Positions 16,348 through 26,058 of a stretch of DNA of 64,000 bases are shown piece after piece. The stretch is from Paenibacillus_G elgii_A. Its GTDB lineage: Bacteria; Bacillota; Bacilli; Paenibacillales; NBRC-103111. The stretch is from NCBI GenBank assembly GCA_042219835.1, contig JBHJMN010000009.1:1-64000 (forward strand), written 5' to 3'. Numbering within the stretch: position 1 is the stretch's first letter; the number at the start of each line of letters is the position of its first letter. The notes below the pieces were generated by a model, which had not been told where the DNA came from, did no database searches, and saw nothing but the letters and a program-made list of their open reading frames with translations. The position numbers were made by a program, and so were the translations under genes.

Positions 16348-16821
16348 ATGAAAAAACTTTTACTTTTGGCATTGTGCCTCTCTTTTACCGGAACGACAGC
16401 GGCTTACGCCTATCAACCCCAGAACGATCCACCGGGCGTAAGGAACAAGTCGAATGACGTTATGGATTATTTCTCTGTTGAAGCCTCGAAAGAGGGCAGC
16501 TTCTTCTTTACATCCGGGGACGGAAAAGAGGAGCTAAAACCTGGTGTAGACGGTTCGATTTATCGGGTCGTGATCAGTTCCAACGCGAATGCCACATTTA
16601 CAGCCGTGTTTCCGAATGGTTCCGAACAAGCATTTGAAATGGACAAATCCCATCACGGATACTTGGTCATTCCGGTCGAGTCCGGCGTCAAGTCGCTCAA
16701 AATTAAAGTTGGAACGGACGGATCTCGAACGGTCAAGGCCAACTTGCACCAGTATCGAGTACATACGGAAAAAAATAATTTCATTTTCAATTACAAAAAA
16801 TGGAATAAAAAAACGAAATGA
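16348..16821 (+). CDS. Small secreted protein of unknown function
   Basis: A 157-residue protein with a clear signal peptide (KKLLLLALCLSFTGTTAAYA, cleavage near residue 20-22) and a mature part rich in beta-type sequence (SIYRVVISSNANATFTAVF, GYLVIPVESGVKSLKIKVG) ending in a basic tail. I do not recognise the family; it resembles small beta-sandwich secreted proteins. Start chosen at ATG 16348, where the signal peptide begins; CAGGAG is 11 bases upstream, and a GTG at 16336 abuts that site. It appears monocistronic, closed by a hairpin at its stop. Confidence 0.65.
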   Translation: MKKLLLLALCLSFTGTTAAYAYQPQNDPPGVRNKSNDVMDYFSVEASKEGSFFFTSGDGKEELKPGVDGSIYRVVISSNANATFTAVFPNGSEQAFEMDKSHHGYLVIPVESGVKSLKIKVGTDGSRTVKANLHQYRVHTEKNNFIFNYKKWNKKTK

Positions 16822-16853
16822 AGAGGGAACCATCACACAGTCCCCTCTTCATT
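16817..16853. terminator. Hairpin over the stop of the small secreted gene
   Basis: AATGAAGAGG (16817-16826) pairs perfectly with CCTCTTCATT (16844-16853). The stem includes the stop codon; only a weak T tail follows. Confidence 0.5.
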
Positions 16854-16955
16854 TCCAAAGCAAGCAGCTGTTAACCGAAGCTTGCTTGCAATAGAAGCCC
16901 TCCGTTGCCTTTCACGATCATTATAACAGAAAGGACGAGCCGGGGCCGATGGCAT

Positions 16956-18215
16956 CTATGTATTCCGTTCCTCCCCGGAAACGCAATAAACAGACATGGA
17001 GCGGATTTTCGGCACAGCGGCGTTGTCCAGTACGTTCAGACGAATCCGGTCCGTACGGACCGGAGCAAACCGGTCGATCTTCTTATGGCCGACTGCGCTG
17101 CCTCGGACCAGCTCAACCCACCGTCCATCCAGCATCGCCTCCAGCGAATATTCCCGGATACGCTCGCCATGGCGGATATCTTCCATGAGCACCGCATGAT
17201 CCAGCTCCATAGGCTCGTCCAGCGCCAATTCCGCCGCGCCTTCGGCGTCCTTCACCTCGGCGAGCGGGCTGCCAAAACGGCGGCGGATCTCCTCCCCGAA
17301 CGCCAGTACGCGCTCCACGTCCACCTCCGGCAGCAGCCCCCGCCGATCCGGAGCCACATTCAGCAGCAGCGTCGCTCCATGCCCGACCGAGCGGTAATAC
17401 ACGTCCATGAGCTCCTCCAGGCTGAGCAGGCTGGCTTCGTCGTCCGGATGCCAGAACCAGTGATTCCTGCGGATCGGCACGTCGCACTCGGCCGGAAGCC
17501 AGGCCGGCGTTTCCGGCAGCCAGCTCACGGACGTCTCGGTAAACATACTGACCCGGGCCGTCTCGGCCGTGTTCCAGCACGGATACGGCGCGACGCCGTC
17601 CTCGTTCCCGACCCAGCGGATCGTCGGGGCCCCCATGTTAAAGATCATCGCGTCCGGCTGATGCCGTTTGACAAGCGCGATGATGCGCAGCCAATCGTAC
17701 TCCCGCCCCTCGGACCCGGCCCCGTCGAACCACACCTCGACGAGCGGCCCGTACTGCGTCAGCAGCTCGGTCAGTTGCTCGGCGTAAAAGTCGTCATATG
17801 CGGCGCGGTCCGGATAGCAAGCCGCATTCCGGTCCCAGGGCGACACATAAATGCCGAACCCGAGTCCTTCGCTTCGGCAGGCATCCGCACAAGCGCGCAC
17901 AACATCGCCGTTTCCGTCAAGCCACAGGCTCGACTTCACCGAATAGTCCGTCGTCCAGGTCGGCCACAAGCAGAAGCCGTCATGATGCTTTGCGGTCAAT
18001 ATAAAATAGCGGAACCCGGCCCGCTTCGCCGTCCTTACCCACTGGACGGCGTCCAACGCCGTCGGATGGAACCGCTCAGGCGAGTCCGAGCCGTCGCCCC
18101 ATTCCTGATCGCAAAACGTATTGATGCCAAAATGGCAGAACATCCCGAGCTCCATATCCTGCCAGCGGAGCTGCTGTTCCGTCGGTAGAGCAAACGATGG
18201 TTCATGCTTCATCAT
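16956..18215 (-). CDS. GH29 alpha-L-fucosidase family protein
   Basis: A 419-residue cytoplasmic glycosidase (no signal peptide). GH29 marks are FCHFGINTF (26-34), the ILTAKHHDGFCLW block (72-84) and the nucleophile aspartate in VEVWFDGAGSEG (D164). Retaining enzymes of this family remove alpha-L-fucose from oligosaccharides. The C-terminal ~90 residues (ILHRHGERIREYSLE-like region, then FAPVRTDRIRLNVLDNA) form a small beta-sandwich. ATG 18215 lies eight bases after GAAGGAG. It is the last gene after the ABC transporter genes on the same strand, with a hairpin between, so fucosylated oligosaccharides are a plausible import substrate. Confidence 0.88.
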   Translation of the reverse strand: MMKHEPSFALPTEQQLRWQDMELGMFCHFGINTFCDQEWGDGSDSPERFHPTALDAVQWVRTAKRAGFRYFILTAKHHDGFCLWPTWTTDYSVKSSLWLDGNGDVVRACADACRSEGLGFGIYVSPWDRNAACYPDRAAYDDFYAEQLTELLTQYGPLVEVWFDGAGSEGREYDWLRIIALVKRHQPDAMIFNMGAPTIRWVGNEDGVAPYPCWNTAETARVSMFTETSVSWLPETPAWLPAECDVPIRRNHWFWHPDDEASLLSLEELMDVYYRSVGHGATLLLNVAPDRRGLLPEVDVERVLAFGEEIRRRFGSPLAEVKDAEGAAELALDEPMELDHAVLMEDIRHGERIREYSLEAMLDGRWVELVRGSAVGHKKIDRFAPVRTDRIRLNVLDNAAVPKIRSMSVYCVSGEERNT

Positions 18216-18265
18216 GCCGTAATCTCCTTCCGTTTCTTCGAAATTTTTGGGGAAACCTCGCAGCC

Positions 18266-18305
18266 AAGCCCGCACTGCCACTCCGTTGGGAGTACAGGCG
18301 GGCTT
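18266..18305 (-). other. Intercistronic hairpin between solute-binding protein and GH29 gene
   Basis: AAGCCCGC (18266-18273) pairs with GCGGGCTT (18298-18305). It sits 28 bases below the solute-binding protein stop; such stems commonly protect the abundant binding-protein message or reduce read-through. Confidence 0.5.
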
Positions 18306-18332
18306 GACAAGCGTGACTCGTTCCTCTGCAGA

Positions 18333-19868
18333 TTACTTTTGACCCTTGGCTTTAAAGCTGTCGTTCATTTCCTTGATATGGCTTTGATAGCCCGGATCGT
18401 CCTTCATCGTCTTGACGAATTTGTCCCAATCCTCGATCGTCGCTTTGCCGATAATGACGTTGATCATCATATCGTTGATCTTTTTGTTCCAGTCGGCTCC
18501 CTTTTCCTTGAACGGCGCCGATTTCGGCAGCCCGAATTCCGGATTCGGCGCAGATTGTCCCGCGATGGTATCGATCAGTTTTTTATTGTATTCGAGGACA
18601 TCAGCCGGCATGCCCGGTACGCTGGCACGCTGGTATTTATTATAATAACCGGTTAACCATTGGCCCGTAGAGTCGCCCGAATAGCCTTTCTTCTTGCCTT
18701 CTTCCGTTTGCGTAACCGCTCCGTCCGCGCCGATCGTGTAGTCCGTATCCTTGATGCCGTACGTTCCCAGATTATAGCCTTCCTCGGTCGCGGTATAATC
18801 GTACACTTCCATAATGCGCTTCAGCTTCTCCTCGCTTACTTTCTTGCTGACGAGGAATTGGCCGTAATAGCCGATGGCTTGCTCGTAATGCGCCTTGCCG
18901 TCCGCAGCCTTCGGAATCTCATAGGCCACCAGGTTGGCGTTCGGATTCGCTTTTTTCAAGTCTTGGTTGAATTTATAAGCATCATAAACGTTCGTGATCG
19001 CCGCTCCGGCTTTTCCTTGCACGAGCATGTCGCGCACCTGCTGGCTCTTCATAACCGGGAGATCCGGCACAATGCCTCCGGATTGGAACGTTTTGTTCCA
19101 GAACTGCATCGCTTCTCTCGCCTGTGGCGTCATCCAGTTCGGGGTGATGCTGCCGTCCGCTCCTTTCTGCCAGCCATATCCCCCGCCGAACATACTGACC
19201 AGAAATCCGGCCGGGCCCGGCGAACCGAATAGCGCCAATCCGTACGTGTCGGCTTTGCCGTTGCCGTCCGGGTCGTTCTTCGCGAAAGCCGTGAGCACAT
19301 TATTTAGCTCTTCCATCGTCTTCGGCGGCTGCATGCCGAGCTTGTCGAGCCAGTCTTTGCGCAGCAGGAGCGCCTCGGAGCCGTCCAGCGGACGCACCCG
19401 CGGCAGCGAGTACAGCTTGCCTTTAATGGAGGCGTTATCAAAAACGCTTTGCGGATATTTGGATAAGTTCGGGTAATTTTTGATAAACGGCGTCAGTTCC
19501 CAAAACGCGCCTTTGTCGATTGCATTCAGGAAGCTCGGCGTCGTGTTGAAGTCCTCCACGAACATCACGTCGGTTATGTCGCTCGACGCAAGCAGCACAT
19601 TCAGCTTTTCCGTGATGTTGTTAGCCGGGATATAATTGATTTTCAGATTGACGTTAAATTTCTCGCCGATCTTCTTGAGCCCTTCCAGTTCCCCGGTCGG
19701 CGCCGCGCTGAATGCGATCGTCGTGATGGTGATATCCATCGGCTTCCCGGACTTGCCGTCCCCTTGAGCTGCCGGAGCGTCACTGGACGTCTTCCCGCCG
19801 CAGGCGGCGAGTGAAGCGACCAGGGCGACCGATACGGCCCCTGCTGCGATTGTTTTCATCGTTTTCAT
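18333..19868 (-). CDS. Extracellular solute-binding lipoprotein (LplA type)
   Basis: A 511-residue ABC substrate-binding lipoprotein with signal peptide and lipobox SLAAC (C23), followed by a Ser/Ala/Gly-rich linker and a large family-1-like binding fold (EGLKKIGEKFNVNLKINYIP; LYSLPRVRPLDGSEALLLRK). It would capture oligosaccharides at the cell surface and deliver them to the two permeases upstream. ATG 19868 follows GGGAGG. No ATPase gene is in this cluster, as usual for this class in Firmicutes, where a shared MsmX-type ATPase energises several importers. Confidence 0.9.
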   Translation of the reverse strand: MKTMKTIAAGAVSVALVASLAACGGKTSSDAPAAQGDGKSGKPMDITITTIAFSAAPTGELEGLKKIGEKFNVNLKINYIPANNITEKLNVLLASSDITDVMFVEDFNTTPSFLNAIDKGAFWELTPFIKNYPNLSKYPQSVFDNASIKGKLYSLPRVRPLDGSEALLLRKDWLDKLGMQPPKTMEELNNVLTAFAKNDPDGNGKADTYGLALFGSPGPAGFLVSMFGGGYGWQKGADGSITPNWMTPQAREAMQFWNKTFQSGGIVPDLPVMKSQQVRDMLVQGKAGAAITNVYDAYKFNQDLKKANPNANLVAYEIPKAADGKAHYEQAIGYYGQFLVSKKVSEEKLKRIMEVYDYTATEEGYNLGTYGIKDTDYTIGADGAVTQTEEGKKKGYSGDSTGQWLTGYYNKYQRASVPGMPADVLEYNKKLIDTIAGQSAPNPEFGLPKSAPFKEKGADWNKKINDMMINVIIGKATIEDWDKFVKTMKDDPGYQSHIKEMNDSFKAKGQK

Positions 19869-19958
19869 TCTAGATGACCTCCCTTAAGTATGTTTCCGCA
19901 TGTGAGGCGAAATGTCCTTTATCGGCGAACGGCCGGACACGATCAGACTTGAATGCCA

Positions 19959-20840
19959 TCAGCCTTTGACCGAGCCCACCATCATACCCTTGACGAAATA
20001 TTTCTGCAAAAACGGATAAATCACAACGATCGGCAGCGAGGAGATGACGACAGCAGCCATCTTGATGACATCGGGCGGCACGGTCTGCTCGCTTTGGATC
20101 ATGGCCGCAACGCTTGGGTCGGCCACCTGCGTGGACGCCTGAATCAGCAGCAGCTGGAGCAGCACTTGCATCGGCCGCAGCGAGTCGTCGTTAATGTACA
20201 GCACCGCGCTGAAATACGTATTCCAGTACGCCACCGCAAAAAACAGTCCGAAGGCAGCCAGCGCAGGAAGCGACAGCGGCAGCATCACCCGGAAGAAAAC
20301 GCCGATGTCTGAGCAGCCGTCGATGTTGGCGGCCTCCTCCAATTCGGAGGGCATGTCCTGATAGAAGTTTTTCATCAAGAACACGTACCAGGCCCCGGTC
20401 AGCACCGGCAAAATAAGCGCCCAGATCGTATTGGTAAGGCCCAAGCTGTCCACCAGCATATAGTTCGGGATCATCCCCGGCTGAAACAGCATCGTGAGCA
20501 AAATTGCCACGAGGAAAAACTGCTTTCCCTTCAGCCGCTTGCGCGACAGCACATACGAGAGCGAGCTGGTCACCACAAGACTGAGCAGGGTGCCGACAAC
20601 GGCCAGCACCGCGCTGATTCCCATCGACCGGATGAACGTCCCCGTCGACAAGATGTACCGGTACGAGTCGAGACTCCATTTTTCCGGAAAAATAACGACC
20701 GACTTCGTCACGTACTCGTTCGCGTCGGTGAACGAGATGATCACCACGTACAGAAACGGCAGCAGCGTCAGCAGCGAGATGGCGGTCAACAGCACGTAAT
20801 TCGCCGCTTGAAAAAAACGGTAAGAGGCCGATGCTTTCAT
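19959..20840 (-). CDS. Carbohydrate ABC permease, YtcP/AraQ type
   Basis: A 293-residue inner membrane permease with about six helices and the cytoplasmic EAA loop EEAANIDGCSDIGVFFRVMLP (about 190-210). The ending QKYFVKGMMVGSVKG is typical of the YtcP group. The start was moved to ATG 20840 (KASASYRFF follows), preceded by GAGGAGGGG; the longer open frame upstream overlaps the previous gene. It begins one base after the LplB-type permease stop, so the pair is co-translated. Confidence 0.92.
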   Translation of the reverse strand: MKASASYRFFQAANYVLLTAISLLTLLPFLYVVIISFTDANEYVTKSVVIFPEKWSLDSYRYILSTGTFIRSMGISAVLAVVGTLLSLVVTSSLSYVLSRKRLKGKQFFLVAILLTMLFQPGMIPNYMLVDSLGLTNTIWALILPVLTGAWYVFLMKNFYQDMPSELEEAANIDGCSDIGVFFRVMLPLSLPALAAFGLFFAVAYWNTYFSAVLYINDDSLRPMQVLLQLLLIQASTQVADPSVAAMIQSEQTVPPDVIKMAAVVISSLPIVVIYPFLQKYFVKGMMVGSVKG

Positions 20841-20841
20841 G

Positions 20842-21837
20842 TTAGTATAGCCCCTCCTCTCCGAAACGCTTCGCGAGACGGTTGGCCGTAACGACAAGGA
20901 TGAGGCCGACGACGGATTTAAAGACGCCGACGACGGTCGCATAGCCGAACCGGCCATTCAGGATGCCTACGCGGTAGACGTAGGTGTCGAACACGTCGGC
21001 CACGCTGGATACCGGCGCGCTTGCCATCAGGTAAATTTGCTCGAAGCCGACCTCCAGCACTTGGCCGAGTCGCAGAATGAACAGCACGATAATCGTGCTG
21101 CGGATGCCCGGCAGCGTAATGTTCAGCATCTGCTTCCAGCGGTTCGCCCCGTCGATCTGCGCCGCTTCGTAGAGCTCTTGGTTAATCGCCGTAAGCGCCG
21201 CGAGGAAAATAATCGTCCCCCAGCCCGCTTCCTTCCAGATGCTCTGTGCGGTCAGCATGAGCCAAAAGCCGTCCGGGTTCGTCAAGAAAGCAATCGACTT
21301 GCCCCCGGATTCTGTAATCAGTTGGTTGACTACGCCGGTGCCTTGGCTGAGCAGCAGGAAGCAGATTCCCACAATGACGACCCAGGACAAAAAGTGGGGC
21401 AAGTAAATAACCGTTTGCACGAATTTCTTAAAGAACAGCAATCGCACTTCGTTCAGCAGCAGCGCCAGCACGATCGGCATCGGGAAGAACAATAAAATGT
21501 TCATGAAGCTGATCCCCATCGTGTTGCGGAACAAAATCCAGAAGTCGGGGTTCGAGAAAAATTCCTGGAAATATTTGAACCCTACCCATTCGCTCCCCCA
21601 GAAGCCGCTCCAAGGCGAGTAATCCTTGAAGGCCAGAGCCAATCCCCAAATCGGGAAATATTTGAAAACGAGAAAAAACAGCAATCCCGGCGCCGCGAGC
21701 AAGTATAAGCCTTTGTCTCTTCGCAAAGCGACCGCCCATTCCTTAATGAAGCCGTTTGTCTTCCGTCCGGCTTCGCTCTTCCGCAAGCCGGCTGGAGTGT
21801 TCGCACCGCGAACCGCTTCCGTTTTGGATGAACTCAT
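20842..21837 (-). CDS. Carbohydrate ABC permease, LplB type
   Basis: A 331-residue permease with six helices after a ~35-residue cytoplasmic N-terminus; LplB-group marks are GLALAFKDYSPWSGFWGSEWVG and the EAA loop LYEAAQIDGANRWKQMLNITLP, ending NRLAKRFGEEGLY. ATG 21837 follows GCAGGAGG. First gene of the minus-strand transporter group (LplB, YtcP, binding protein, then GH29), divergent from the TraB-family gene. Confidence 0.92.
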   Translation of the reverse strand: MSSSKTEAVRGANTPAGLRKSEAGRKTNGFIKEWAVALRRDKGLYLLAAPGLLFFLVFKYFPIWGLALAFKDYSPWSGFWGSEWVGFKYFQEFFSNPDFWILFRNTMGISFMNILLFFPMPIVLALLLNEVRLLFFKKFVQTVIYLPHFLSWVVIVGICFLLLSQGTGVVNQLITESGGKSIAFLTNPDGFWLMLTAQSIWKEAGWGTIIFLAALTAINQELYEAAQIDGANRWKQMLNITLPGIRSTIIVLFILRLGQVLEVGFEQIYLMASAPVSSVADVFDTYVYRVGILNGRFGYATVVGVFKSVVGLILVVTANRLAKRFGEEGLY

Positions 21838-22170
21838 GCTTGCACCTCCTGCGTATGTCAGATCAATCCGTCTTCGATCGAATATGTCTGCATCGTACAG
21901 CGAAGCGAAGGCGGCCGGCAAGGCGCAATTCTTGGGACGATTTCCGGACAAAAAAGGAGCATCTCCCCTCTCGCCGGAAGCAGAAATGACGCGTCAGCGC
22001 ACGATGGATCGGCGTCATACTCACTTCTTAACTTCGCCGGCATTACAAAAAATGAGCACGACCGCAGCCCGCGCTTTCCAACCCATGGTTGAGTTTCCCA
22101 GCCGAAAGGTCTATAATCAGTACTGCTTTCATCTATGATTCTACTACATACATCCAGGAGGCAACATTGC
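21838..22170. other. Divergent intergenic region
   Basis: About 330 bases between the divergent LplB permease and TraB-family genes. It should contain both promoters, but I find no strong -35/-10 pair and no clear operator. No convincing small gene is seen on either strand. Confidence 0.3.
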
Positions 22171-23571
22171 ATGAAATCTGGAACATGGAACAAATGGAAA
22201 CGCGGTCTGGCCGGGGGATTGCTCACGGTCACCTCAATGCTCGGAACGATCGTACCGGCACTAGCAAACGAAGCACCGCAGGTTACGCCTCAGATCAGTA
22301 AATGGTCTGCAAGCATACTGAACGAAGGCGAAAAATACGGCATTTTCCCGCTGTCCTGGTACTATGACGGAACTTTTCAAAAGCCGATTGCTTCTGATAG
22401 ATTTCAAGCGTTAGTTCAAGAGACCGGAACGAAGCTGGATGCGCTGGGATTAAGCAAAAAGGGTAATTACGTTCTGCCTACGGGGAATACAACGATAACA
22501 AGAGATACCGTTCTGCAATCTTTGTTCGGTTTGTTAAAGCAGTACGAGCTGCCGGCAGCCTTCGAGATGGATAAAGACGCTGCTCCAGTTCCGTATTTGC
22601 AGAAAAAAGGCATCGTCCAAGGAACCGGCAGCGGTCTGGAGCTGGATCAACCGTGCACCGTCGAGCAAGCGGTCGTGCTGGCCAGCCGGGTCATCGAATA
22701 TGCCTACAAAACCGCCGATGGCGGGGCCAAAGGGCTGTTCTGGAAAGTGACAAAGGGAAACAATACGATGTATTTGCTCGGATCGATTCACCTGGGCATT
22801 CCGGAGATGTATCCGCTGCGAAAGCAAATCAAGGATGCCTTCCAGTCGTCCGACGCGCTGCTGGTCGAAGTGGATCTCATGCCGGAAGACACGGCGGGGT
22901 TGGAGTATTTTACCGGTCTGACGAGCTATAATGACGGCACGACGCTGAAGGACCACGTATCCAAGGAAACGTACGAAAAGCTGGACCGCGTGATCGACAA
23001 ATTGGGGCTGTCCAAGCAAGCTTTCGATCAGTTGAAGCCTTGGGTGATCACCTCCAACCTGTCCCTTACTACGCTCATGAAATCTCCTGCGGAGTTGGCA
23101 CAGGCGACCGCTTTAGGTGTCGATATGCACTTCCTGTCGAGTGCCAAGCTGGCCGGAAAACCGGTTCAGGAGCTGGAAGGATTCAAGCTTCAAGGCGATG
23201 TTCTGAGCAGCGCGTCTCCGCAAGAGCAGGAGAAAGAATTGAACGCGGTGCTGGATCATCTGTTATCGCCTGACGCTAACGCTCCGGATGCCGCCGCACA
23301 ATTCAAGCAGTGGCAGCAGTTGTGGGCCAAGGGGGACTTGGACGGCTTTAGCCAGTCTTTCTCCGCTTCGCAGCAGTTTACCCAAAGCGAGATGGGACAA
23401 AGGCTGTTAGGGGAACGGGACAAGAACATGACGAAAAAACTGGCGGAATTGTTGGAGAAGGAAGGCAAGTCCACCTACTTTGTCGTCGTCGGTGCGGCGC
23501 ACTATGCGATGAAAGATATGGTTATCGATCAATTGAAGCAAAAAGGCTACGACGTTCAATTTATTAAATAA
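22171..23571 (+). CDS. Exported TraB/GumN family protein
   Basis: A 466-residue protein with a signal peptide (RGLAGGLLTVTSMLGTIVPALA, residues 9-30). Residues 35-165 resemble S-layer-homology-like helices (EKYGIFPLSWYYDGTFQKPI). The TraB/GumN domain spans about 188-466: GLFWKVTKGNNTMYLLGSIH, the early glutamate/aspartate LLVEVDLM, LEGFKLQGDVL and the final YFVVVGAAHYAMKDMVI block with its conserved GxxH. TraB proteins are suspected metalloproteases or pheromone-shutdown factors; the chemistry is not settled. ATG 22171 follows AGGAGG. Confidence 0.82.
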   Translation: MKSGTWNKWKRGLAGGLLTVTSMLGTIVPALANEAPQVTPQISKWSASILNEGEKYGIFPLSWYYDGTFQKPIASDRFQALVQETGTKLDALGLSKKGNYVLPTGNTTITRDTVLQSLFGLLKQYELPAAFEMDKDAAPVPYLQKKGIVQGTGSGLELDQPCTVEQAVVLASRVIEYAYKTADGGAKGLFWKVTKGNNTMYLLGSIHLGIPEMYPLRKQIKDAFQSSDALLVEVDLMPEDTAGLEYFTGLTSYNDGTTLKDHVSKETYEKLDRVIDKLGLSKQAFDQLKPWVITSNLSLTTLMKSPAELAQATALGVDMHFLSSAKLAGKPVQELEGFKLQGDVLSSASPQEQEKELNAVLDHLLSPDANAPDAAAQFKQWQQLWAKGDLDGFSQSFSASQQFTQSEMGQRLLGERDKNMTKKLAELLEKEGKSTYFVVVGAAHYAMKDMVIDQLKQKGYDVQFIK

Positions 23572-23599
23572 ATGGATCAAAGGTTTTTCAATCAAAACA

Positions 23600-23620
23600 G
23601 GTCCGGCCTTAGGCCGAACC
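23600..23620. terminator. Hairpin between convergent TraB and AraC genes
   Basis: GGTCCGGCC (23600-23608) pairs with GGCCGAACC (23612-23620) with one G-T pair and a three-base loop. It overlaps the end of the araC-type gene and could end both transcripts. Confidence 0.5.
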
Positions 23621-25927
23621 CGTCTCACGGAACTGACCGGGCGTTTGCCCGGTTTGTTTTTTGAATACGCGGATGAAGTTTTTTGGCTGGTAGCCAACAT
23701 TCTCCGCCACTTCGGCGACGGACAGGCCGGTCGCCTTCAACAACGTCTTGGCGCGGTCGATGCGGTAGGCCGTCAAATATTCGATGAACGACACACCCAC
23801 AATACGTTTGAACAGCTTGCTGAAATAAGGCGGGCTGAGTCCGCAGCGCTCGGCGACTTGATCCAGCGACAAATCGATATGATGATTCGCCTCGATATAA
23901 GCGACGGCGGTCTCGAACGTCCGCTCGTATTCCTGATGGTGCCTTTGCTGCACTTTCCGGGCAATTGGACGGATCAGCCGCTCCCGGAACCAGTCGTTCA
24001 GCTCTTGGATCGAATGCACATTCTTGATCTGTACGTACAGGTCGGTTTCGTCGCTGGTCCCGTTACCTTCCTTAAGCGACAGATTAAGAAGGAAGACGAC
24101 CCGCAGCGCGGCAGTGAGAAGCTGGTAATAGGCCGTCCGAATGCGGTCCGTCTCCCGCAGCGTCTCCTGCGCATAGGCGGCGAACTGCTCAAGCTGCAGC
24201 TCCGCTTCCGCGGCATCGCCGTTGCGCAGCGCCTGCTCCAGCCCCGCTTCGAGCTCGAACGGGTACGGGTAGGACTTCGCTTGGCCGGCGTCTCCGTCCC
24301 CGCTGCAGATCACTTGACCGGTCCCGGCCCAAAACCGGGAGCGGATCGCCATCGCCGCCTGCGCAAACAGCCTTGGCAAGCCTCCCGGCTGCCCTGGCCC
24401 GTCCCCAAGCCCTGCCGTAACCGGCAGCTTCAAGTAGTCGGCCAGCATGGCGCGCAGTCCCGCGGCCAATTCCTGTACCTGCGCGAACCATGCCGCGGGG
24501 TCCTCCGTATCTTCCCAGAGCCAGACGGCAATCTGATCGTTCAGCAGGTTCACGACCATGCCGCTTGCGCCCCGCTGCGCGAGTACGTCCTGCGCGATAT
24601 TTTTCATCGTAAATACGATCAATTCCTTGTCGCTTTCCCGGAACCGGCTGCTGCCGTCCGGCGACTGATCGTAAGCGAGCGCAAAGACGGCATGCATGTA
24701 TTGATAAGGCACGTCGTAGCGTTCGAACAGAACCGGAAGCTGCTCCGACGTATAATGCGCGTAATGCCCTTGCAGCCACTGCAGCGCGAACGCCTCGCGA
24801 ATGGCCGGAAGCTGCCGGTTCAGCTGCGTCTGGAGACGGGTTGTCGCCTGGTTCAGCTCCGCCCACCTATTCTGAACGTAGCCGATCTCGTCGGCCTGAA
24901 GCTCCTCGTCACGGTTCCCGCGCACTAGCGAAACCAGATGCTCGATCGGCCGGTACAGCCGCTTCGTGCTCCAAGCCGTCGCCGCCACGCCCAGAAGCAA
25001 AAACACCAGCACGATAGCAATGGTGATGATGGCGATGCCGCGGGATTTGGCGTTCAGCTCCTGTAAGGGCACCATATCGAGGTACGTCCAGCCGTTGAAC
25101 GAAGAATGAAGGGCGGTGACCAAATAATCCCGCCCTTCCCACGCGAAGGAGAAAGCGCGTCCGGGATGCTCCCCCACCTGCTCGTACAATCCTTGAGGAG
25201 CGGGCTGCCCGGCCGACGAGACGACCTCCCGGCCTTCCTCGTTCAATACGAACGAAAGCTCACCCGGATAAGCGGAAAATCGCGTCATATTTTCCTGAAG
25301 AAACGACGGATTCAGCTGCAGAAGCAGCAGCCCGATCGGCTCCGAGGCTTGGAACGGCACCTGGCATACGAGGGTCACGCCCGCCTCTCCCCCGGGGGCG
25401 TCCCCCATAAACCGGAACGTATCGTTACTCCAGTACATCGCTTCACGGGAAGCAAGCAGGCCTTGCAGCTGCCGGCGGTCCTCCTCTCCGGCTACCGTAT
25501 GACCGCCTTGATCCGGCGATACCAGATAATCGTCTTCGGAAATATACATGACAATGCGGCCAATCTCGGCGTTGCTATTTTGGAGAGAGGACAGATTTTT
25601 GAATAAATTGGAGTAAAAGCCGGCGTAGTTCGTCCATTTCTGCTCCGTCAGGTTGCCGTTGAAAAACGAACCGAGCAGCATCTGGAGCGCATTGCTGCGC
25701 ACCCGCTGGAGCGCCGTATCGATGGAGTACGAAGCGTGCTTCAAGACGCGGGCGTTAGCTTGGTCCACTTCCTTACGGATGGCGGACGACGAAAACCAAT
25801 AGCTGGAGATCCCGACAAAGATGACGGGGAAGATCGAGGCAAAAAGCGATACGGCGAGCATGCGCCGCAGCATCGACTTGCGAAACAAAGCAAACGGGTT
25901 CCGTATGCGGAAATAGGTGCGTTTCAT
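23609..25927 (-). CDS. Membrane AraC-family regulator with extracellular sensor domain
   Basis: A 772-residue one-component regulator: a first helix (about 21-42), an extracellular dCache-like domain (45-290), a second helix (about 295-318), a HAMP-like stretch (RPIEHLVSLVRG), a central cytoplasmic region and a C-terminal AraC DNA-binding domain (669-772) with DLSLDQVAERCGLSPPYFS and GLSVAEVAENVGYQPKNF. Such proteins in Paenibacillaceae sense polysaccharide breakdown products and switch on neighbouring hydrolase and importer genes. It lies 131 bases below the SLH-anchored lyase, same strand, so the lyase locus is the likely target. Confidence 0.9.
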   Translation of the reverse strand: MKRTYFRIRNPFALFRKSMLRRMLAVSLFASIFPVIFVGISSYWFSSSAIRKEVDQANARVLKHASYSIDTALQRVRSNALQMLLGSFFNGNLTEQKWTNYAGFYSNLFKNLSSLQNSNAEIGRIVMYISEDDYLVSPDQGGHTVAGEEDRRQLQGLLASREAMYWSNDTFRFMGDAPGGEAGVTLVCQVPFQASEPIGLLLLQLNPSFLQENMTRFSAYPGELSFVLNEEGREVVSSAGQPAPQGLYEQVGEHPGRAFSFAWEGRDYLVTALHSSFNGWTYLDMVPLQELNAKSRGIAIITIAIVLVFLLLGVAATAWSTKRLYRPIEHLVSLVRGNRDEELQADEIGYVQNRWAELNQATTRLQTQLNRQLPAIREAFALQWLQGHYAHYTSEQLPVLFERYDVPYQYMHAVFALAYDQSPDGSSRFRESDKELIVFTMKNIAQDVLAQRGASGMVVNLLNDQIAVWLWEDTEDPAAWFAQVQELAAGLRAMLADYLKLPVTAGLGDGPGQPGGLPRLFAQAAMAIRSRFWAGTGQVICSGDGDAGQAKSYPYPFELEAGLEQALRNGDAAEAELQLEQFAAYAQETLRETDRIRTAYYQLLTAALRVVFLLNLSLKEGNGTSDETDLYVQIKNVHSIQELNDWFRERLIRPIARKVQQRHHQEYERTFETAVAYIEANHHIDLSLDQVAERCGLSPPYFSKLFKRIVGVSFIEYLTAYRIDRAKTLLKATGLSVAEVAENVGYQPKNFIRVFKKQTGQTPGQFRETGSA

Positions 25928-25995
25928 GGTGTGTGACTCCCCCTCGCTTTCTCCACTTTAGTCTAATGCGTCATCCGACCTTTGGCAAGACCGCA

Positions 25996-26024
25996 GGCGC
26001 ACCGCTCAAAAGACATGGTGCGCC
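25996..26024 (-). other. Hairpin between lyase and AraC genes
   Basis: GGCGCACC (25996-26003) pairs with GGTGCGCC (26017-26024). It lies just past the lyase stop; without a T run it is more likely a processing or weak terminator structure. Confidence 0.4.
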
Positions 26025-26058
26025 CGCGTAGATGCTTTCTATGGTTGTCTGGCTAGCG